NCBI RefSeq assembly: GCF_000708675.1
Contig: NZ_JELR01000001.1
Span: 1,550,001 to 1,614,000 of the forward strand
DNA: 64,000 bases
From: Microbulbifer sp. HZ11
GTDB lineage: Bacteria; Pseudomonadota; Gammaproteobacteria; Pseudomonadales; Cellvibrionaceae
Direction of reading: 5' to 3'
The position numbers and the translations under genes are program-made. Below, piece by piece: positions 55,347 through 64,000 of this stretch (within the stretch, counting starts at the first letter, position 1; each line of letters opens with the position of its first letter). Below the pieces are notes generated by a model. It did not search any database, was not told the origin of the DNA, and was given only the letters and a program-made list of their open reading frames with translations.

Positions 55347-55817
55347 GTGCACTCAACTTCGGTTTTAATTCTGGTCGGCGTTATCGGCCTGGCCCTCGGA
55401 GCCCTGCTGGCCTTTCTGGCCACCCGCAGCCGCCAGAGCGTTGACCGCACCCAGGAACTGGAACTGCGACTGAAAGAAGCCAACAGTAAGCTCGAGGACT
55501 TCCAGCAGGAGGTTAATGAGCACTTCGACCAGACCTCACAGCTGGTGAACAATCTCACCCAGAGCTATCGCGAGGTGCACGAGTACCTGGCCAACAGCGC
55601 CATGCGCCTGTCCAGCCAGGATATCGGCCGCCAGATGCTGGAAGCCGGAAGCGGGCAGCTGAGCGACAACGACGAGAACCTGAGTGTACTCCCTCCCCGG
55701 GACTGGGCCCCCAAGGAGCCCGGAGCCAAAGGAACGCTGTCTGAAGAGTTCGGCCTGGAAAAGGAAGCGCAAGCCCCTGCGCCCGCACCGTCATCGGAGC
55801 CTGTGATCAATCGCTGA
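55347..55817 (+). CDS. zapG: ZapG/YhcB-family (DUF1043) inner-membrane protein
   Basis: A 156-residue protein with an N-terminal membrane helix (about 5-25), a coiled coil (about 30-90) and a disordered, Pro/Ala-rich tail. This is the YhcB layout, a protein linked to cell-envelope synthesis and division. The start is a GTG with GAGGAG at good spacing. TATAAT at 55287-55292 is a likely -10 element. It is divergent from zapE, as in other gammaproteobacteria. Confidence 0.9.
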   Translation: MHSTSVLILVGVIGLALGALLAFLATRSRQSVDRTQELELRLKEANSKLEDFQQEVNEHFDQTSQLVNNLTQSYREVHEYLANSAMRLSSQDIGRQMLEAGSGQLSDNDENLSVLPPRDWAPKEPGAKGTLSEEFGLEKEAQAPAPAPSSEPVINR

Positions 55818-55837
55818 TCTCGGCTGGCACACGAAAA

Positions 55838-55866
55838 AAGGCGGGGTAGCAACCCCGCCTTTTTTG
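55838..55866. terminator. Bidirectional terminator between zapG and sat
   Basis: The stem AAGGCGGGGT/ACCCCGCCTT has an AGCA loop, A residues before it and six T residues after it, serving both convergent genes. Confidence 0.9.
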
Positions 55867-55944
55867 TATACGCGCGCATCCTGACAAAGTACTGCGCGAC
55901 CGCCAGCCGGATGCACACAGCCCCGGCCAGCCGCCACCATTGCC

Positions 55945-57135
55945 TTACAGGCTCTGGTAATAATCCATCAGAATCTGAGCCACTTCCGGACGAGAAAATT
56001 CCGGAGGCGGTGCAATACCATTCCCCAACATCTCACGCACCTTGGTGCCAGATAGAAGAATAAAGTCTTCTTTGGTGTGATCGGGCACATCGCGCATCAT
56101 CACTACACGATTCAACTTCTTCGAGTAAGCGGTATGGTCCGCGCGGAAAATCTGAATCTCCAGCGCCCCTTCCGGCACCTTCTCATCGAAAATGGTCTGT
56201 GCATCGAAGGCACCGTAGTAGTCACCGACTCCAGCGTGGTCACGGCCGACGATCAGGTGGCTACAGCCACAGTTCTGGCGGAATACCGCGTGCAGCACCG
56301 CTTCGCGCGGGCCAGCGTAAAGCATGTCAAAACCGTAACCAGTCACCATTACGGTGTTTTTGGGGAAGTACTCTTCCACCATCTTGCGGATAGAGGCATC
56401 ACGCACGTGGGCGGGGATATCACCGGGCTTCAGCTTGCCCAGCAGCATATGAATCAGTACGCCGTCGGCGTCCACCGCTTCGAGAGCCATTTTGCACAGC
56501 TCTTCGTGGGCACGGTGCATGGGGTTACGGGTCTGGAAGGCGACAACCTTGCTCCAACCGTGCTCCACAAACTCGTTGCGGATCTCGACCGCGGTGCGGA
56601 AGGTGTCCGGGAAGTCGGCCTGGAAGTAGCTGAAGTTCAGCACTTCAATGGAACCGGAGATCAGCTGGCGGCCGGCCGCCTTGAAGGTGGCCACACCCGG
56701 GTGCGCATCGTCCAGAGTGCCGAATACGTGCTCGGCAATGGTGTTCACCTGCTCGTCGGACACCGTCTCAATGGCATCTACGTCCATCACCGCCAACACC
56801 GGGTTACCCTCGACATTGGGATCGCGCAGGGCGATGCGCTTGGCGCCGGCAATGGCGGAAGCGTCTTCCACCATGTTCACTACCGGCACCGGCCAGAACA
56901 GACCGTCTACGGTACGCAGGGTTTCCGCAACACTCAGGGTATCCGCCAGGTTCATGTAGCCGTGCAGCGGGTTGAAGTAACCAGCACCCAGCATTACGGC
57001 ATTGGCCGCAGCAGCAGAGCTAACCACGATGGACGGCAGGGATTCCGCTTCGTGGGCCAGCTGGTGATGGCGCTCGCTATCGTAAACAAAGCGGGGTTGC
57101 AGCTCGACACTGCCGTGTGGACGAACCAGGGACAT
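55945..57135 (-). CDS. sat: Sulfate adenylyltransferase (ATP sulfurylase, Sat)
   Basis: A 396-residue single-subunit ATP sulfurylase that forms APS from sulfate and ATP. Nucleotide-binding motifs FQTRNPMHRAHEE and the VGRDHAGVGDYYG region are intact. The ATG at 57135 is chosen because AGGAG precedes it at 5 bp and the family sequence begins there; the longer frame to 57261 is not supported. This is the Sat type, unrelated to the CysD/CysN heterodimer common in gammaproteobacteria. It could serve assimilation or act in the reverse direction; no dissimilatory genes are seen nearby. Confidence 0.94.
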   Translation of the reverse strand: MSLVRPHGSVELQPRFVYDSERHHQLAHEAESLPSIVVSSAAAANAVMLGAGYFNPLHGYMNLADTLSVAETLRTVDGLFWPVPVVNMVEDASAIAGAKRIALRDPNVEGNPVLAVMDVDAIETVSDEQVNTIAEHVFGTLDDAHPGVATFKAAGRQLISGSIEVLNFSYFQADFPDTFRTAVEIRNEFVEHGWSKVVAFQTRNPMHRAHEELCKMALEAVDADGVLIHMLLGKLKPGDIPAHVRDASIRKMVEEYFPKNTVMVTGYGFDMLYAGPREAVLHAVFRQNCGCSHLIVGRDHAGVGDYYGAFDAQTIFDEKVPEGALEIQIFRADHTAYSKKLNRVVMMRDVPDHTKEDFILLSGTKVREMLGNGIAPPPEFSRPEVAQILMDYYQSL

Positions 57136-57305
57136 AGACACTCCTGCGGTAGTTCTGGGAAAGAGAGTTCTGAGGAAAATTTTGAGCGCCACATTATACG
57201 GATAACCAGGCACACACCAAGCGCCGAGCGTGACCCGGGTTAGATCATCTGGTGAGGACACAAGAACCTAAAGACGTATAATGATCCCAAACCAAGGAGC
57301 CTCAG

Positions 57306-58472
57306 GTGTCATTACAACGATTTCTGCAAGACTGGGCGATTCCGGCCGCGATTGGCCTGGCGATGGCGGCCGCACTACTTTTCCTGTTTCCCCATTTGCG
57401 TGAAAGCACGGGAAGCGACACTCCTCGAGCCATCACCGCCCCAGAATCTTATGCCAGCGCGGTCAATCTGGCAGGGCCGGCGGTGGTAAACGTCTTCAGT
57501 AAACGGGCACTGCGCAACCACCCCCTTGCCAGCCATCCTCTGTTTCCCTACTACCTGAACAAAATGACCCCGCTGCAACGGGAACGCATGCAGCAGAACC
57601 TCGGCTCGGGCGTTATCGTCGATGAAGCGGGTTATGTGCTCACCAACTTTCACGTAATCTCCGGTGCCGAACAGATCGCTGTGGTGCTGGCCGACGGGCG
57701 TGAGGCCCGCGCACAACTGGTCGGGTCGGATGCAGATTTTGACCTGGCGGTACTCAAGATCGACCTCCCCAACCTCACCGCAATTGAAGTTGGCGACCCG
57801 GATAGAGCCCAGGTCGGCGACGTGGTGCTGGCCATCGGCAATCCGTTTGGCGTTGGGCAAACGGTGACCCAGGGCATCATCAGTGCAACCGGCAGGGACG
57901 TGGGCAATACCGGCGTCGGTGGTTACCTGCAAAATTTCCTGCAAACCGATGCGGCCATCAATCCGGGCAACTCCGGTGGCGCTCTGGTGGACTCCCGGGG
58001 TCGACTTCTCGGCATCAACACCACGTCGGTATTGAACCAAACCGGATTGAATCAGAGCGGCACCAGTGGCGGCATCAGCTTCGCGATTCCCGCTACCATC
58101 GCCCTCAAGGTCATGCAGGACCTTATCGAGTTTGGCCGGGTGGTACCCGGCTGGCTGGGGATTGAGGCACAGAACCTGAACCCCCTGCTGGCGCGCTCTT
58201 TCAATCTCGCCTCCACCGATGGCGTCATCGTCACAGCCATTTACAAGGAAGGGCCGGCGCATCAGGCAGGGCTAAAGCCAGGTGACGTCATCACCCATAT
58301 CAACGCCACCCCGATCAATGATGGCAAACACGGCAATGCCGCCATGGCCACTCTGCGCCCGGGTGAAGTGGTAACCATTACCTACATTCGCGACGGCGAA
58401 ACGCTGACCACCCGTGCAACGGTATCCGAACGCCCCCAGGCAGAACGCAACCAGGCACAGGAAGAAGGCTAG
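57306..58472 (+). CDS. degS: DegS/AlgW-type periplasmic serine protease
   Basis: A 388-residue membrane-anchored HtrA protease with one PDZ domain. It probably initiates RseA/MucA cleavage and sigma-E activation when outer-membrane proteins misfold. An N-terminal anchor (about 10-30) precedes the catalytic triad: His in TNFHVI, Asp in DFDLAVLK and Ser in NPGNSGGALV. A PDZ domain covers about 285-375. The GTG start at 57306 has AAGGAG upstream and TATAAT lies at about 57277-57282. A single PDZ and an uncleaved anchor favour DegS/AlgW over DegP. Confidence 0.93.
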   Translation: MSLQRFLQDWAIPAAIGLAMAAALLFLFPHLRESTGSDTPRAITAPESYASAVNLAGPAVVNVFSKRALRNHPLASHPLFPYYLNKMTPLQRERMQQNLGSGVIVDEAGYVLTNFHVISGAEQIAVVLADGREARAQLVGSDADFDLAVLKIDLPNLTAIEVGDPDRAQVGDVVLAIGNPFGVGQTVTQGIISATGRDVGNTGVGGYLQNFLQTDAAINPGNSGGALVDSRGRLLGINTTSVLNQTGLNQSGTSGGISFAIPATIALKVMQDLIEFGRVVPGWLGIEAQNLNPLLARSFNLASTDGVIVTAIYKEGPAHQAGLKPGDVITHINATPINDGKHGNAAMATLRPGEVVTITYIRDGETLTTRATVSERPQAERNQAQEEG

Positions 58473-58498
58473 CCTCGCGCTTAACACCAGAGGAAAAC

Positions 58499-58996
58499 GT
58501 GATCGTGCTATTAAAAGCTCTTGGCCTGAAAGCACTACTGATGCTGACACTGTTTCACCACAGCGCCGCCGCAGATGACCGCGAGACACTGGACAACCTC
58601 TTGAGTCAGTTTCTCACCGGTGCCGCAGATGATATCCAGGTACACGAGCGCTTCTGGGCCGACGACCTGATCTACACCAGCTCATCCGGTCAGCGCTTTG
58701 GCAAATCCACGATTATCGAAGGAATGGAAAAGGCGGAACAAAAGGAAGGGAACAAAGAGAAGAAAGCGGCTTCTGCTCCAATACGCTACCGTGCGGAAGA
58801 CACCGATATCCGCGTGTTGGGCGAGACCGCTATCGTTGCGTTCCGGCTGATTGCAGAGCCGGCTCCGGGTGGTGACAAGCCGGCGGAGAAGATGGAGTTT
58901 TTTAACACCGGCACCTTCGTCAAACGCGATGGCGAGTGGCGGGCATTGGCCTGGCAAGCCACGAAAATCCCAGCGCCAGAGCCCGCCAACGGCTAA
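58499..58996 (+). CDS. Secreted NTF2-like (SnoaL/DUF4440-type) protein
   Basis: A 165-residue protein with a hydrophobic N-terminal signal sequence (about 1-24, ending HSAAA) and an NTF2-like domain resembling DUF4440 proteins (LLSQFLTGAADDI, then FNTGTFVKRDGEWRALAW). Such domains bind small molecules or catalyse varied reactions, so no specific role can be assigned. The GTG start has AGAGGAA before it and lies 26 bp after degS, so the two may be co-transcribed. It converges on hisD, occupying the interval where hisC lies in Pseudomonas. Confidence 0.75.
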   Translation: MIVLLKALGLKALLMLTLFHHSAAADDRETLDNLLSQFLTGAADDIQVHERFWADDLIYTSSSGQRFGKSTIIEGMEKAEQKEGNKEKKAASAPIRYRAEDTDIRVLGETAIVAFRLIAEPAPGGDKPAEKMEFFNTGTFVKRDGEWRALAWQATKIPAPEPANG

Positions 58997-59024
58997 TTTG
59001 TTCACGTCACTCTATCCGCGCGAA

Positions 59025-60341
59025 TCAGTCCGCGTCTGGCCGCACCCGGTATTCTGCAGAGCGGGCGTGGGCGTCGAGCCCCTCCCCTTTCGCCAGGGTG
59101 GACGCTACCCGACCCAGAGTATCCGCTCCATCCGGCGAACAGAAAATGATCGAGCTGCGCTTCTGGAAATCGTAAACCCCAAGCGGCGAAGAGAAGCGCG
59201 CAGTGCCACTGGTAGGTAGCACGTGATTCGGCCCTGCACAATAATCCCCCAGCGCCTCTGCCGTATAACGACCGAGAAAGATGGCCCCGGCGTGGCGAAT
59301 CTGCGGCAGATATTGCTCCGGATTATCCACAGAGACTTCCAGATGTTCCGGAGCTATCCGGTTGGAGACCTCAATCGCCTGCTCGATATCCCGCACCAGA
59401 ATCAACGCGCCGCGATCGGCGATAGAGCGACTGGCAATGGCTTCCCGCGGCAGCTCAGCGAGCAGTTTCTGCAACGATACTTCCACTGCCTCCAAAAACT
59501 CCGCATCCGGGCTTAACAGGATTGACTGGGCCTGTTCGTCGTGTTCCGCCTGGGAGAGCAGGTCCATGGCAATCCAGTCCGGATCGGTTTTGCCGTCGCA
59601 GATTACCAGGATTTCCGAAGGTCCGGCGATCATATCGATGGCCACCTGACCGAAAACCGCGCGTTTCGCAGAGGCCACAAAAATATTGCCAGGCCCCACG
59701 ATCTTATCGACACGAGCAATGGACTCTGTTCCATAAGCGAGCGCGGCCACAGCCTGAGCACCGCCAATGGTAAAAACCTTATCCACACCCGCAATGGCGG
59801 CCGCTGCCAGCACCAGATCACTAAGCTGGTTGTCTGGAGCCGGCACCACCATCAACACCTCCTCAACACCGGCTACCCGGGCGGGAATTGCGTTCATCAG
59901 AACCGAGGAAGGATAGCTGGCCTTGCCACCGGGCACGTAGATACCCACGCGCTCCATCGCGCTAATCTGCTGCCCCAACACCGTGCCGTCCGCCTCCTGG
60001 TACTGCCAGGAAGATTGCAGCTGATGCTCGTGATAGGCGCGCACACGTTCAGCGGCCGCCTCGAGGGCCGCACGCTTGTCTGCAGGAATTCGCGCCAGCG
60101 CTGTCTGCAGCTCCTCCGCCTGTAGGCAGAAATCCCGCGCCTGCCGCAAATCGCGACGATCAAAGCGATTGGTGTATTCGATTACCGCGGCGTCACCGCG
60201 GGATCTCACTTCGCGCAAGATATCCGCCACCGTCGCTTCGACACCAGGATCCGCGACGGACTCCCAGGCCAACAGGGCATCCAGCTCGGAAGAAAACTCG
60301 GAATTACCGGCATCCAGCCGGCGCACAGAAAAATCACCCAT
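59025..60341 (-). CDS. hisD: Histidinol dehydrogenase
   Basis: A 438-residue zinc enzyme that carries out the last two steps of histidine synthesis, oxidising histidinol to histidine. Conserved motifs include [20 protein letters not shown], the [16 protein letters not shown] segment and [13 protein letters not shown]. It begins five bases after hisG, so the two are co-translated. hisC is not next to it. Confidence 0.97.
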   Translation of the reverse strand: MGDFSVRRLDAGNSEFSSELDALLAWESVADPGVEATVADILREVRSRGDAAVIEYTNRFDRRDLRQARDFCLQAEELQTALARIPADKRAALEAAAERVRAYHEHQLQSSWQYQEADGTVLGQQISAMERVGIYVPGGKASYPSSVLMNAIPARVAGVEEVLMVVPAPDNQLSDLVLAAAAIAGVDKVFTIGGAQAVAALAYGTESIARVDKIVGPGNIFVASAKRAVFGQVAIDMIAGPSEILVICDGKTDPDWIAMDLLSQAEHDEQAQSILLSPDAEFLEAVEVSLQKLLAELPREAIASRSIADRGALILVRDIEQAIEVSNRIAPEHLEVSVDNPEQYLPQIRHAGAIFLGRYTAEALGDYCAGPNHVLPTSGTARFSSPLGVYDFQKRSSIIFCSPDGADTLGRVASTLAKGEGLDAHARSAEYRVRPDAD

Positions 60342-60346
60342 GGAAA

Positions 60347-60985
60347 TTACCCTGCGCTCCGCGTACGCACCGCTTCAGCCAGCTGTTCAATCAACGCACT
60401 GATCGGACCATACTTCATTTTCATGGACGCCTTGTTGACGATGAGTCGACTACTGATGTCCGCAATCTGATCCCGCGCCTCCAGCCCATTGGCCTTGAGG
60501 GTGTTGCCGGTATCCACGATATCCACAATCTCATCCGCCAGATCCATCAACGGCGCCAGTTCCATAGCCCCGTACAGCTTGATGATGTCTGCCTGGCGCC
60601 CCTGAGCGGCGTAGTAGCGCTTGGCAGACTGTACAAACTTGGTGGCCACCTTGATGCGACCACTGGGGAGCGGGGCGCCCTTGATGCCCGCTGTCATCAG
60701 CCGGCAGCGGGCGATATTCAAGTCCAGGGGTTCATAGATATTACTGTCGTCATGTTCCAGCAGGTTATCTTTGCCCGCCACACCCATATCGGCAGCACCA
60801 TGCTGCACATAGGTCGGTACGTCCGACCCACGCAGGATCAGCAGGCGTACATTTTCCTGATTGGTAGGGAAAATCAGTTTGCGACTCTTGGCAATATCCT
60901 CCGCCGGCTCCAGGCCAGCGGCCGCCAGTAGTGGCAGGGTTTCCTTGAGAATTCGGCCCTTGGTCAGGGCAATAGTGATCTGCAT
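60347..60985 (-). CDS. hisG: ATP phosphoribosyltransferase, short form (HisG)
   Basis: A 212-residue catalytic subunit of the first histidine-biosynthesis enzyme. [22 protein letters not shown] and the [20 protein letters not shown]-binding region are diagnostic. The length shows the short form, which lacks the C-terminal regulatory domain and in other bacteria needs HisZ for activity and feedback control; hisZ is not in this window. It follows murA by about 185 bp. Confidence 0.96.
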   Translation of the reverse strand: MQITIALTKGRILKETLPLLAAAGLEPAEDIAKSRKLIFPTNQENVRLLILRGSDVPTYVQHGAADMGVAGKDNLLEHDDSNIYEPLDLNIARCRLMTAGIKGAPLPSGRIKVATKFVQSAKRYYAAQGRQADIIKLYGAMELAPLMDLADEIVDIVDTGNTLKANGLEARDQIADISSRLIVNKASMKMKYGPISALIEQLAEAVRTRSAG

Positions 60986-61169
60986 AGCGTTTATGGTTGT
61001 GTGATATCCGCCCGCTGTCTACGGGCCAAAATGTACGGGCATGCCCCAAATCCCCCGGGAGCTTATCGGCTCTTTACGAACCGCGCCAATACATATCCAG
61101 AATAGCGCTAGAAGGAAACGGGTGAACACCCGCTCCCGCTTTTGGCAAAAAATGAAGTAAAACCGTCAA

Positions 61170-62465
<1,296 letters not shown>

Positions 62466-62504
62466 TCATTGAACGATCAAAAAAACCCCGGGAATCGGGC
62501 CCGG

Positions 62505-62738
62505 CTACTGGCCTGCTTCTTCCGGGGTAAGTGTTTTCATCTGCACCGCATGCAGGGTGCCATCGGCAATCTTGTCGGAAAGAGCGCCGTAAACCAGCTG
62601 CTGTTTCTTGAGGCGGCTGAGGCCATTGAACGCATCACTGACCACGGTGAGCTGCAAGTGACTGCCCTCAAACGCCACTTCTACCTGACTACCGGGAATT
62701 TGCCCTTCAATCAGGGACTTGATCTGATCTGGTTGCAT
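62505..62738 (-). CDS. ibaG: BolA-family protein IbaG
   Basis: A 77-residue BolA-like protein, with FEGSHLQLTVVSDAFNGLSR and the HAVQMKTLTPEE C-terminus. IbaG works with monothiol glutaredoxins in iron-sulfur trafficking and acid response. It lies between mlaC and murA, as in many gammaproteobacteria, although mlaB, normally between mlaC and ibaG, is not seen. Confidence 0.93.
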   Translation of the reverse strand: MQPDQIKSLIEGQIPGSQVEVAFEGSHLQLTVVSDAFNGLSRLKKQQLVYGALSDKIADGTLHAVQMKTLTPEEAGQ

Positions 62739-62844
62739 AGGTGGGACTACTTATCGGCTAAAAAGAGCGCGCAAGTGTACTGGAATCACCACCGGTGCGC
62801 AGCCGCGATACCGCTGAGCACCGGCACATAACATCAACTTCGCA

Positions 62845-63537
62845 TCAGTTGCCGGCAACCTTGTCCGCGGCGGACCAACCGGCAATCACCTTGTCGATAT
62901 CCCCGTTATTGGCCTGCATCGCCTGGGAGAATTGGCCGCGGAAGGTTTTGCCCAGATTGACTCCGTTCAGAATCACATTGATCAACTTCCACTGGCCACT
63001 GCGGTTGCGCACCAGAGTGTAGGAGACTTTGGTCAAGCCTTCCTTGCTACGCACTTCCTGCAATACGTTGACGCGGTTTCCGCTGGGGGCCGAACCCGGG
63101 TTGATCACTTTCACATCCAGGTTGCCAAAGGTCGCCACGCCGCGGGCGAAGGTTGCCACCAGGTCGCGGCGGAACGTGCTGGCAAATTTGGCGCGCTGCG
63201 CCGGTGTTGCCTGCTTGGCGTAGCCACCCATCACCCCGCGGGCAATAAAATCGAAATCGACCACCGGTTCGAGCACGCGGTCTACCGCAGAATAGTAGCG
63301 CTGCGGGTTGGAATTGAGATTTTTGCCTTCGGTCCGGATAACGTTGAGCAACTGTCCGGAAACCCCCTCGATCATGCTATAGGGGTTTTGCGCTGCTGAA
63401 GCCATTGGAGCCAGAAAGCAAAGTGCAACAGCAGATACCCACAACGAGAATTTGCGCGCAAGTTTTGCGATAGCAGTAGCGGAATCTCTCCGCACACTGT
63501 GCGTAATAAAGGTAAAACGAGAAGTGAGTGCGCTCAC
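62845..63537 (-). CDS. mlaC: Phospholipid-binding periplasmic protein MlaC
   Basis: A 230-residue periplasmic carrier of phospholipids between the outer-membrane MlaA complex and the inner-membrane MlaFEDB transporter. A signal sequence (about 15-45, ending PMASAAQ) is followed by the Tgt2/MlaC domain (FDFIARGVMGGYAKQATPAQ). The frame stays open to 63999, but a GTG at 63537 with GGGAG upstream is the likely start. In relatives mlaF, mlaE and mlaD precede it; here kdsD begins only 305 bp away on the other strand, so they are missing from this locus. Confidence 0.88.
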   Translation of the reverse strand: MSALTSRFTFITHSVRRDSATAIAKLARKFSLWVSAVALCFLAPMASAAQNPYSMIEGVSGQLLNVIRTEGKNLNSNPQRYYSAVDRVLEPVVDFDFIARGVMGGYAKQATPAQRAKFASTFRRDLVATFARGVATFGNLDVKVINPGSAPSGNRVNVLQEVRSKEGLTKVSYTLVRNRSGQWKLINVILNGVNLGKTFRGQFSQAMQANNGDIDKVIAGWSAADKVAGN

Positions 63538-63841
63538 AGATAATCTCCCATTGGCAATTCGTCCCTTGGATACCCACAGCGCCAAAAAGTGTCGTGGGAC
63601 GCCGAAAAAATCATGCTGGCGGTCGTGGATCAGACAAAGCGTACTTCGCCCGGCCTCCACAGCTGACAATAGCGGCGGCAAACTATACCATGGCGGCCCT
63701 CCGGACAAGCGGCACTGGGTCACTTTGCATCGAGGCGCCGTTTTTTGAACCAGTATTAATAGGTTAGCACCTATATCCTCCCTGCACGCGGGTCCACCAT
63801 AGTCGCCCGCGTTCCCAGGTGGGGCGAACACGAGACACACC

Positions 63842-64000
63842 ATGGGTAAAGATCTGATTATCCAGGCCGGACGCCGTACCATCTCCATGGAAGCCGCCGC
63901 AGTTACGGCACTGGAGCCCCGCATTGGCGAAGATTTCCACCGCGCCTGCGAGCTGATTCTCAATTGCCCCGGGCGGGTGATCGTCTCCGGCATGGGCAAG
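63842..64000 (+). CDS. kdsD: Arabinose-5-phosphate isomerase KdsD (5' part only)
   Basis: The first 53 codons of a SIS-domain isomerase run off the window end. MGKDLIIQAGRRTI at the start and GRVIVSGMGK at the edge match KdsD, which converts ribulose-5-phosphate to arabinose-5-phosphate for Kdo and LPS synthesis. The ATG has a weak ribosome site. It lies divergent from mlaC, where mlaF would be expected next to it. Confidence 0.85.
   Translation, partial: MGKDLIIQAGRRTISMEAAAVTALEPRIGEDFHRACELILNCPGRVIVSGMGK

Noticed and set aside
63538-63999. N-terminal extension of the mlaC frame to the window end
   Set aside because: The frame is open but antisense to the clear KdsD start, and the signal peptide of MlaC begins well downstream. 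A GTG with a ribosome site at 63537 is the better start.

Overview
The window looks like chromosome from a marine, chitin-degrading gammaproteobacterium of the Cellvibrionales/Microbulbifer type. This is inferred from the proteins and from gene order; no 16S gene is present. Coding density is high and the composition is GC-rich. From memory, much of the right half (mraZ, rnpB, rsmI, lpoA-yraN-diaA-dolP, sspAB, pet genes, rpsI-rplM, zapE, zapG, degS/algW, hisDG, murA, ibaG, mlaC, kdsD) follows the order in Pseudomonas aeruginosa, with a few insertions, losses and replacements that stand out.

Layout. 1-5.6 kb: a large MASE1/PAS/GGDEF/EAL protein and a PAS histidine kinase with a degenerate receiver. 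5.7-5.85 kb: a probable sigma-54-dependent small RNA, with a near-consensus -24/-12 promoter, a GNRA hairpin and an intrinsic terminator. 6-13 kb: a fatty-acid desaturase with a coiled-coil tail, a small helical protein, a multidomain GH18 chitinase and a NagX-like membrane acyltransferase. 13-20 kb: mutT, argJ, secA, an M23 peptidase and lpxC. 20.5-36.9 kb: the division/cell-wall (dcw) cluster ftsZ-ftsA-ftsQ-murC-murG-ftsW-murD-mraY-murF-murE-ftsI-ftsL-rsmH-mraZ, all on the minus strand, starting from a sigma-70-like promoter followed by four 10-bp-phased MraZ boxes. ddlB is absent between murC and ftsQ, and no recognisable secM precedes secA.

37-49.6 kb: a divergent CysH-like protein, RNase P RNA, rsmI, the lpoA-yraN-diaA-dolP envelope operon, an inserted block (thiolase, LemA, M48 peptidase, Yip1-like protein), then sspB/sspA. 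49.7-55.9 kb: the cytochrome bc1 genes, with cytochromes b and c1 fused in one reading frame, then rpsI-rplM, zapE and zapG. 56-64 kb: sat, a DegS-type protease, a small secreted NTF2-like protein, hisD-hisG-murA-ibaG-mlaC and the beginning of kdsD. mlaC has no mlaFED next to it.

The window also holds at least five copies of a palindromic intergenic repeat whose hairpin loops carry CAGGGATG-like motifs. Most copies lie at the 3' ends of convergent genes and two flank rnpB. Two further intergenic regions (ftsZ-lpxC and the secA leader) hold strong unexplained RNA hairpins. No tRNA, rRNA, CRISPR array, insertion sequence or prophage gene was seen.
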